Shown here: positions 22,690 through 64,000 of the stretch, piece after piece
How positions within the stretch are numbered: position 1 is the stretch's first letter
How the letters are laid out: each line of letters begins with the position of its first letter
Origin: Zoroaster sp. YZ-2022
Lineage: Eukaryota > Echinodermata > Asteroidea > Forcipulatida > Zoroasteridae
Length of the DNA stretch: 64,000 nt
NCBI GenBank assembly: GCA_029582265.1
Contig: CM055817.1
Span: forward strand, 52,674,740 to 52,738,739
Direction of reading: 5' to 3'
Translations under genes and position numbers: made by a program
The notes under the pieces: generated by a model
The model's input: the letters and a program-made list of their open reading frames with translations, nothing else
Database searches by the model: none
Told to the model about the DNA's origin: nothing

Positions 22690-22850
22690 CCCTGAAACCT
22701 ATTAGTTTTAAGACACAAAAATTTCTGAAACCAAAGTTTCAGACATTGTCTGAAACCAAACCAAAGTGTCTGAAACCAAAGTTTCAGACATTGTCTGAAA
22801 CCAAACCAAAGTTTCAGACATTTTGTATCTTACAAAAGAGTTTCTGACAT
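22690..22850. repeat. Short tandem/hairpin repeat, GTCTGAAACCAAA
   Basis: CAAAGTTTCAGACATTGTCT and TGTCTGAAACCAAACCAAAG alternate, forming TGTCTGAAAC/GTTTCAGACA hairpins. Related sequence lies at 27700-27810 in intron 4. Confidence 0.75.
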
Positions 22851-24128
22851 TCAGTTTATAGTGACATAACTGATACTACAGTTTACAATACATGTATATA
22901 AACATTGCATTAATAAAGATACTTATATAAATTAAAATAAAGAAAAATTCATCAGTTCCTTGAAAATAATGTTTTCAGCATTACAATTATTGCTTTTTAC
23001 TGCATAATTTGCAATTGAAAAGACACTGCCAAAATAGATCTCATAATTTGAAACGCCACTGGCTACATATGGACGCTCACTAAAGGCATGAGGATTTCAT
23101 TAAATGTTAAATAAAGCTTAAAAACTAGAGTGAAAAGCATTACTACAGCAACGGTGGTAATTAAAAAAGGCAATCAATTTCTTATAAATGCAAGACTGCC
23201 GTACAGTACTAAATGAAAATACATCAATGTTTACAATTTGACTATGCAACGCATCCTTGGTAACAGTCCAACTGAGTCTCTGACCTTTGAACTTTGACCG
23301 TTCCCTGGCAACAAGGTCCAATAGGCAGTCTCTCTCCCAGAATTAGGGCACCACATCTCCTGGGACTAAGGTTGTCAAACTGGCAGCTTGTTGGTTCAAT
23401 CACTGGTTCTCATCGGAGCATACTCACTGGTAACCATCATCTCTGTATCTTTAAGCAAAGTTTTTACATTAAGAGTTGAGTGGATACCAGCAGTTTTCAA
23501 CCGGCATGGATACTGCCTGGAGTGAGGTTGTCTAACTGTAGGGCTTTATACACAAACTACATTGTTCACTACTCGACATCCTACTGTGATTATCTAATAG
23601 CGCCCTCTATTGGCCAGCATCATCAATTTGACCAATCATCCAGTGAAATAAAATCTTGATTGCTCTATCGTAGCACGAAAATGTTCGAACATAAAAAAAG
23701 AAATCAGTCACCGGGTTTGGAAATTCACAAAATATTGTCTCAATTTCACAATTGGTAAGACGTTGATTATTTCAAACGAGTGCATTAAAGTGTTCATCGG
23801 GGAAAAAGTTATTAGCTCAGGGAGTCCCAATCACGCACAGGTTGAAGTTATCAACATCTTAATCCGGTGCCACACTGTACCGCAGCAGGACGGTGCTCCA
23901 CCGCAGATGAGAACATGCCAGTCCTTTCTGGTTGTGATGCGTTGCTATGGCAGCACATGCCAAGGATGCTGTATCATGAAGATTAAAGCACATGTAACCT
24001 CAATAAGCCAAAAAATTAAACAGCAAAAGTCACTCTACTGGAAGCCACTGTTGTCACAAGCATAAAATTCAAATAATTGTTAAGACCACCGCGCTGCCTT
24101 CGATATAAAAATCACATCCATCGGGGAA
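22851..24128. other. Region 3' of the LIM gene
   Basis: Includes the probable 3'UTR of the minus-strand LIM gene. No minus-strand AATAAA could be placed near 24128, so the poly(A) site is unknown. Open frames at 23118-24065 are unrecognised. Confidence 0.4.
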
Positions 24129-57425
<33,297 letters not shown>

Positions 57426-58768
57426 TGCTGTGCTTTAGTGTATTAACCCGTTCACAAATGAAAGTTTAATAGTTCCTCTGGAATGGGAAGAGCCCGTTAC
57501 TGTGATTCCGAGTAGCCAGCAATTAAAGTTTAACACTGTAACTCAATAGCCGATGACTGCAAATTGAAACTGCTTTTTGCAAATTGCAAACATACAATGT
57601 CACGACACCAGAGAGTTGTTCACTCAAGTCAGGTATAAAAGCAGTATAATCCAACCGGGAAGAAAACAACTTTCCTACCAGTAACATGGAATGTCAAGAT
57701 GAGATGAAGAGGTCAAAGTTCAGACAACATGCACACAACAGATGTGATGATGGCAATACAAATCCAGTTCTAGAACGTTTGACGCCGTACTTTTTAAGTC
57801 ATAAGTCTCAGTTGCATTGGTAACAAAAATCTTCCTCACTGAAATTACAGAAAAGTTACAGAAATCTTAATAGGGCAAGTTGACATGAGCTCAATCAGGA
57901 ATCGCATCAAAATCAACAAACGCAAAGACTCGTTCGCAAGACAATTTAACCCTCCTATTCTCAAAACCATTCGTTTTTTAATAGGGTTTTGAGGGATGAA
58001 GTCTTACTTCAAAGACAAGTCTCAAGTCTATGTAACTACATGTAATTACAAGTACAAAGGCTAAAAATTTGACCTTTTTGAATTTGATTAACTTCAAATG
58101 GTGTACCCCTGTCAAGCGAATGCTTCTGATATTATCGCATGGTAAATTGCTACACAAAATTCACAAATCAACATTCAATATAATGTTCTCTTCAAAAACA
58201 GCATTACATGTACATGTCAGACACAGACAAATATTTCAGCCTAAAGTGTTTGCTATGATGGCACAGTTTGTTTTTTGAACGAAATTGGTTCCTGGTGGCA
58301 GCCCGCTGTTAAAATAACATCCAACTCACTGTACATAACGCATCCACTCAGGATTTTTTTTATTTTTTTTAAATTTTATTTTTTATTTATTTTTTTTTTT
58401 TTTTAGACACAAAGAGCCCACAGTATGGAAGTAATGAATAGATTTCTTGCATGGAGACATACTGCATAATTAAATGCACACGCGTGTACTGGACTCTAAA
58501 AAGGCAATGTTATTGAGTAAAATGATATCAACTCTGTCTGCTCGCCCAATTTGAATCAAACATGGTAAAATCATTTTGAAAAGTATTTGTCCTTAGCTCC
58601 AATGGTGTTGATTAACCTTCATATGAGTATTAATTTGGTGTTATTACTCTGCATCTATTGTTCTGGCATAAAACAATTTACCACTTGTACATGATGACAG
58701 TTTTATATTTTTGTTTGCTCACACATAATATGCATGGATGTAGTATGTTTTCGAGGTCATGATCTACA
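57426..58768. other. Upstream of LIM gene start
   Basis: Probable 5'UTR/promoter side. GGTATAAAAGCAG at about 57632-57644 is a TATA-like sequence, but on the + strand, so not for this gene. T-rich low complexity at 58350-58405. Confidence 0.4.
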
Positions 58769-59032
58769 CTACTCAAAACAATTTAGGGAACACCGGAATA
58801 ATCTCAGTTAAAGCAAGATCATTTATTTCCAGATAAACACAATGTTTCACAGAATTGATGAGAAACAACTGCACAATGAAACAGATGATAAAGGATGCAT
58901 GTAGTGATTACACATTTCAATGACATGACTACTGAAAGAGAGCGGGGGTTGCAAATGAAAATCCCGGTTCATGGAACATTTCAAACCTATTTGATGTTAA
59001 AAATCCGGTGTTCCCTAAATTGTTTTGAGTAG
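58769..59032. mobile_element. Family E Tc1/mariner-like MITE, copy 3
   Basis: 264 bp, same termini as copies 1 and 2. The right flank keeps TA; the left is CA, probably one substitution. Confidence 0.9.
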
Positions 59033-59479
59033 TATACATTATATGCACTGCATGCATGTACTGTGGTTAAGAAGTCTTTGAAATTTCCCGAAAATGAATG
59101 AGATTTCCTGATACTCTATGAGGTTTTCCCTTGATTCTGACAAATTTCCAGAGATTTTATATTTCCTGATACATGATATTTCAAACGATATTTCCAGAGA
59201 TTCCCAGAGATTCTGTTAGACTATTTTAAAAGATTCCCCTAAATGATTTTCAGAGATCATTCCATAAAATTCCTTTCAAAAAAAATAAAGTCTCCAAAAC
59301 AATTCCAAAATATTATCAGAAATTCACTGAGACAACTCCGTGACATTCGAGAAGTAATTTTGATAGTTTTACCATGAGGAAATCAATGGAGACATGTGAA
59401 ACACATGCATTATTTTACCCATCACCTACAATCAATACATTTATTTTATAGGCAAAAGATTTTCTTTCAAAACCAGAAA
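59033..59479. other. Unassigned intergenic DNA
   Basis: Many TTTCCAGAGATT / GAGATTTCC motifs between 59090 and 59345, a loose degenerate repeat. No gene. Confidence 0.45.
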
Positions 59480-59695
59480 TTAAAGGGACAATATCGTCAC
59501 GATCAACAGGGCATGGAATCGGAGTGCTAATCATAGATTCACCGAGTGACTGAAAATAATACCCCAACATGACAAGGTCATATTACCGTTGCTGCTGCAT
59601 AAATGAGCCAGTCATTTCCAGTCACCTTAAACGAGGACACCGATTCCATGCCCTGTTGAACGTCTGCTCCGATCGTGACGATATTGTCCCTTTAA
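59480..59695. mobile_element. Family D TTAA MITE, copy 6 (best preserved)
   Basis: TTAAAGGGACAATATCGTCA with ACGATC at the left; GATCGTGACGATATTGTCCC with TTTAA at the right: a 25-bp perfect inverted repeat flanked by TTAA. Symmetric ATAATACCCC / GGTCATATTACCG core. Confidence 0.92.
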
Positions 59696-61245
59696 CCAGT
59701 TAACCATCCCAACACTACACAAACGCACCCCCCCCCTGTCAATGTATTTGTTTCTTGTACGCCCATATCATTTACATCCAAGAACAGAACATTAGTGTTT
59801 ACACAGTACATTAGAAAGGAAAACCACACAGTGCAGCCCACCCACATCTCATTAAAAAAAATCCATTATGATAACTGTCTTTGCTCAACACTAAGAAAAC
59901 CAAATGCTGTACTACAATGGAAAAACAATTTAAAAATCCAAGGTGCACCCAATAAAAAAATGTGGCCTTTTTCAACGACGAAGGTCAACGTAATGATCCA
60001 CAGAGCGCATTCCAAAATAACAGAGGCAGATTCTGTAAACCCCTTGGGGTTATCAGCTGCAACTTGTTCCAAGTGATGTCTTCAGGTAGTGTCCAATCAG
60101 ACACTCCGATCAAGCACTCTCTCCTCAAGGCCGATAACTTAGTGCTCTCGATTCTACGATATGATACAAATGACGTAATTATTCTATCCATCTCGCGGCA
60201 GCCCTATCCGTTCCACAAGTCCATCCCGGCAAGACGCACTGCATCACAAATTCAAGAGGATCCAATGTGGATTCCCGACTCGCACATACGTATACACAAC
60301 GTGAACACTCCGAAAGGTCGGATGTACCATCTCCCGATGAGGAATCGTAAATTAGTGCAGATCACCTCTGAATCAATTACTCCAGCCAGACCTCAATCAT
60401 AAACGCCGCCTTATTAAATGAAAATAACCAAACTAATAACACTTCATTTACCTTAATTAATATTAAGCATGACTTCCTAGTGGTTCCACAGATTAAAGTC
60501 GGCACAATCGATACCGAAAGATCACAATTATCGTTGATATAACTCGGTAAGGCACGAGGAAACTAAAACAATCAGACGACAGAAAATGTGTCGGAGGAAG
60601 GCAGCGACTGGACCACATGTGACTGGTAACTCACACAGTGAACTTGTATGTAACACTAGTTATTCAACATCTCTCTATGACCACCAGTCCTGGCAGTTAC
60701 ACCAGTATCTACTTCCTACACCAGCTCATCAACCCACACAAACAATGCTGGTATTCATCAGTATGTCAGATAGGATGCTGCATGACAACTAGAACTGCAT
60801 GTACAAAAAAACCACAGGGTTACCTTGGGACTGTTCCATTCTGGCATGGGTAGCAGACAGGAACTAGGGTGAAACTCTCCGGGCATTTTATTAAAGGTGA
60901 TATCCATACTAACCATGGTCCATGAAAAGTGCCAATGCATGTTGTGAGGGAAGCAAGTATTTCCAACAAATACATCTCAAATATTTGGATAAATTTCTAT
61001 CAAAAGAGAGTTTGTGGACAATTGTATTCCAAAAACGACTGGAATTCTACTACAGTAATGGCGAGCAGCGACACCCGTCAATATTTTATCACGGATTCCA
61101 TTTCTGTGAATGGATGAGTAATGGAGAAAGGAATGTCTATAGTTTCTAATGAGGTTGTCCTAGATAGCTCCATGATGATACACCCTAGGATTCCTCTCCA
61201 AAATACACCACAACAGAGTGAAATACCACAACAATCCTGCTGTAC
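59696..61245. other. Unassigned intergenic DNA
   Basis: A 146-codon + frame at 59962-60402, with a 68-codon frame opposite, is unusually GC-rich and free of repeats, but no domain is recognised. It could be an unidentified exon. Confidence 0.35.
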
Positions 61246-61246
61246 T

Positions 61247-61280
61247 TATTAAAGGGAAGGTACAGCATTGGTATAATTAT
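61247..61280 (+). mobile_element. Family B-like terminus, single
   Basis: TTAAAGGGAAGGTACAGCAT, TGGTATAATTA: the beginning of the 81-bp unit preceded by TTAA, outside any array. It suggests the unit came from the end of a TTAA-type element. Confidence 0.55.
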
Positions 61281-61339
61281 GCAATTCATGCAATTACCAT
61301 GATTAAATAATTCACAAATGAAGAGGTGCGATTTGACAA

Positions 61340-61432
61340 AAGTTAAAAATTCAGAAAAATGAGTAGCAGGCCTGGGTCTCCTTTGGTCTAGAGGACAAAG
61401 CCCCCTCAACCTCCTGGATGTTTAATTTTGGA
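61340..61432. mobile_element. Family R repeat, copy 2
   Basis: GGCCTGGGTCTCCTTTGGTC, TAGAGGACAAAGCCCCCTC, CCTCCTGGATGTTTAATTTT as at 3138-3237. Confidence 0.6.
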
Positions 61433-61707
61433 GGACTTACAGACTCTACATCCCCACAAACAAGAAACTAGAGGTTTGGACACAATACAGGCTACTTCTT
61501 TTCTTTCCTTGGTGGCTATTTCACTTCTTTCAAGAAAATTTTGAGGCAAAGGGGAGATTTGAAGAAAAAAAATCTTGAAATGAGGAAAAATCCTGAGAAA
61601 TCACAGGCCTGCAAAATTATTGTTTAAAAATGGACTTGGTATAAAATTGGTAGACGTATCAGTCAGTCAGGGAATGATTTTGTTCAAACATTTTGCAAAG
61701 CAAAATT
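61433..61707. other. Unassigned intergenic DNA
   Basis: No feature recognised. Confidence 0.4.
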
Positions 61708-62043
61708 AATAATAATGTGTGGACTTATATAGCGCATGTATCCACCAACTGAGTGGTGCTCAAGGCGCATTATATTATTACCCCTGCTCATAAATCATTC
61801 CTGAAACCATCGCAGCTCCCTGGGGAGTATACAGCTCAATTGCTGCCATTACAGCGCATATAGGGCTAATCAACCAACTCTGCCCTCACAGGTACCCATT
61901 TAACCCCTGGGTGGAGAGAAGCAATTATGGTTAAGTGTCTTGCTCAAGGACACAAGTGTCACGGCCGGGATTCGAACCCACATTCTGCTGCTAACACCAG
62001 AACTTGAGTCCGGTAAGCTAGACCGCTCGGCCACGACACTCCA
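61708..62043 (-). mobile_element. Family G tRNA-derived SINE, full length
   Basis: Minus strand: GGAGTGTCGTGGCCGAGCGG (A box), TCTAGCTTACCGG, B box GGTTCGAATCCC (a perfect consensus), GTGTCCTTGAGCAAGACACT, GGTACCTGTGAGGGC, TATAGCGC end and a short (ATT)n tail. Confidence 0.92.
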
Positions 62044-62418
62044 GCGGGCTAGTCAAAACCCCTCTCCTAGTAGTCCGGTATGCAGAAATATTTGTGTGTT
62101 TATGTAATGCTAATATTTAATATTCAATTCTTGAATTCTGAACAGTAAATTGTGAAATATGTGTTAAGGCAGTGCCGGGTATCCGGATACCCGACCGAAA
62201 ATGTCATAACCCGGTTGCATTTTTTTGTTCCAATTACCCGTAAACGACTTAAAATTAGGACTGAACATTTTAAGCCACACAAAATAATGGAAGTCTCTGA
62301 TTTGTTTTGCTAACAAAATGAAGAAAACTTGGATGAAGGCTTCAGAAGTAACATTTGCCGACAGCCTTTCACATACTTCCCGGCTTTTGTTGGAAACTTG
62401 TGTTCGTATTGGTTAGGC

Positions 62419-62970
62419 CATGGAGGTAGAAGGGTCCTTATAGGGCCCATTGAGCAATCCTTAAACTATTGAGACAACAGTTTTTTCAATGTTTGAACAC
62501 ACCCAGCCAAACTGGCCCTCCTGGGTCAGGCAACAGGGCTATTAAGGGATTACTGCCTATTGTGTAGGGAGGATTAGTGAAGGATTAGCAGTGGTAGGGC
62601 CATTGATGTTCCAGACTACAGGTAGCTGTTGTCAATTATCACTTCTTTTGTCTGCTTCCAGAAGCTGTTCCCACAAGGGACAGCACTTTCAAATCTGGTA
62701 AATGAATGAAGGGAGCTAAATGAATAGTTTGGGTCAATAGTTTAACAATTACTCAAGAGAATGTATGATGCTAGATAAGCAGCAGAGTGGCCCCCCCTCC
62801 CATTGTGTTCCAGGAATCTTAGGAATTCATTAGAGGATTTTTTTTGGGGGCGAAAGGGGGAGGAAGGTCTGTTATCAATAGAACAACAGTGTTTTCCCAT
62901 ATGTAGGGACATTTGGGGGGTGGCACTCTGCCGCGTATCAAGCATGGTATATAAGAGAACCATATGTCTT
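62419..62970. mobile_element. Unclassified insertion inside J
   Basis: Family J sequence ATTGGTTA breaks off at 62418 and resumes with TTTTATGTAT near 62973. The intervening 550 bp has no match elsewhere here. TTA borders both sides; the ends are not clearly inverted. Confidence 0.5.
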
Positions 62971-63053
62971 ATTTTATGTATTTTTACAAAATTGTTTATG
63001 GGTACCCAGGTATCCAAAGATTTCAAATTTCAGGTATTCGGTTCCCGAAATAA

Positions 63054-63405
63054 TAATAATAATAATAATGTGTGGACTCATATAGCGCACGTATCCACCA
63101 ACTGAGTGGTGCTCAAGGCGCATTATATTATTACCCCTGCTCATAAGGCTCATAAATCATTCCTGAAACCATCTCAGCTCCCTGGGGAGTATACAGCTCA
63201 ATTGCTGCCATTACAGCGCATATAGGGCTAATCAACCAACTCTGCCCTCACAGGTACCCATTTAACCCCTGGGTGGAGAGAAGCAATTATGGTCAAGTGT
63301 CTTGCTCAAGGACACAAGTGTCACGGCCGGGATTAGAACCCACATTCTGCTGCTAACACCAGAACTTGAGTCCGGTAAGCTAGACCGCTCGGCCACGACA
63401 CTCCA
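63054..63405 (-). mobile_element. Family G SINE, full length, with perfect 9-bp target duplication
   Basis: CCGAAATAA at 63045-63053 and again at 63406-63414 flanks the element. A box TGGCCGAGCGG and B box-like GGTTCTAATCCC (one change from consensus); body as in 61708-62043, from which it differs little. Inserted into family J. Confidence 0.94.
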
Positions 63406-63433
63406 CCGAAATAACCGAAAACGCACAGCCCTA

Positions 63434-63812
63434 TGTATGTGTGTATGTAATACTAATTTTACAATTCTTGAATTCTGGATAGCAAGTTGTAAATTTTGTG
63501 TAGAACTTTGCTCTGCAATACAAGGGGAAATCGTTCCCTGAATCAACCCGGAGAAATTACATTGCCTGAAGTGCCTTGAGAAAAACAGGAATTGAAATAT
63601 GGAATAATTTACAAAACAATGTCCCGACGACGAGTAGAGCAGAATAGTCGAAACGTTGAGAACAAACCAACCGTGTCTTCTCAGAGCCATCACTTTTTTC
63701 CAAAAAGAGATCATTACATGATGTCATCCGAAAGGACTCTATCTCCACCATGCTTAGCCTCAAATCCTACAATTTACAAAACGCTACTTTCCGGCTACTT
63801 TTTGTAAAAAAA

Positions 63813-63847
<35 letters not shown>

Positions 63848-64000
63848 ATGTTCGAGTTTGTTGTTTTCTAAAACATACGCACCAGTCCATATCTGGGGAT
63901 CAGCAAACAGTCACATGTCATGTCATGTTGCTAACTGCACCAAAGGGATTTATACAGGCATGTATTTGACGTCACCCATGGAAACCAATATAAAAACTGC
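63434..64000. other. Unassigned right end of the window
   Basis: GACGACGAGTAGAGC...GTCGAAACGTTGAG at 63618-63660 resembles the family F hairpin end. A-run of more than 30 at 63818-63845. Confidence 0.4.

Larger units (their letters stand above)
62164..63433. mobile_element. Family J hAT-like element, copy 3, doubly interrupted
   Basis: TAAGGCAGTGCCGGGTATCC at the left, GAAAACGCACAGCCCTA at the right. Relative to copy 2, an unknown insertion occupies about 62419-62970 and a SINE occupies 63054-63405. Confidence 0.78.

Noticed and set aside
57632..57644. TATA box for the LIM gene
   Set aside because: The motif TATAAAA is on the + strand and the gene is on the minus strand.

Overview
The window is animal nuclear DNA: AT-rich, intron-rich and full of repeats. 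The best guess for the source is a marine invertebrate deuterostome, probably an echinoderm. That guess rests on the mix of short inverted-repeat transposons, tRNA-headed SINEs and two metazoan gene families (Wnt-binding sFRP and EPLIN/LIMA1-type LIM protein); the species cannot be fixed from the sequence. Nothing bacterial or viral was recognised.

Two protein-coding genes are supported, both on the minus strand. At 3709-4195 lies the first coding exon of a secreted Frizzled-related protein of the sFRP1/2/5 type, with signal peptide and whole cysteine-rich Wnt-binding domain. It ends at a clean splice donor and the rest of the gene is beyond the left edge. From 57425 down to 24129 runs a 33-kb gene rebuilt from seven exons with matching phases (57252-57425, 44840-44979, 44094-44218, 27831-27867, 27267-27412, 25216-26828, 24129-24326). 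It would encode 810 residues: a Pro/Ala/Glu-rich N-terminus, one perfect LIM domain like that of EPLIN/LIMA1, seven [FW]-E-K-G motifs (six of them in a composite repeat of about 70 residues), a coding minisatellite of four acidic 15-residue units, and an acidic C-terminus. This is an actin-cytoskeleton type protein with an expanded repeat region.

The rest is intron and intergenic DNA filled with repeats. I define about twenty families by comparing copies inside the window: two TTAA-flanked MITEs (A, D), a Tc1/mariner-like MITE with TA duplications (E, three close copies), a tRNA-derived SINE (G), a large-TIR MITE (H), hAT-like elements (J), the K family ending in CAATTTCATAGAGC, and others. 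Several are nested (SINE in J, a 258-bp element in D, M in P, U in K, SINE tail in M), giving a relative age order. A recurring pattern is tandem multiplication of short units, including units taken from transposon ends (42-bp units of A; 81-bp units of B). Some arrays lie within about 15-20 bp of splice sites of the LIM gene.

1-3.7 kb: repeats and a 22-bp minisatellite. 3.7-4.2 kb: sFRP exon. 4.2-24 kb: intergenic repeats. 24-57.4 kb: LIM gene. 57.4-64 kb: upstream intergenic DNA with SINE, MITE and J insertions. No functional RNA gene was found; tRNA-like matches are SINE heads.
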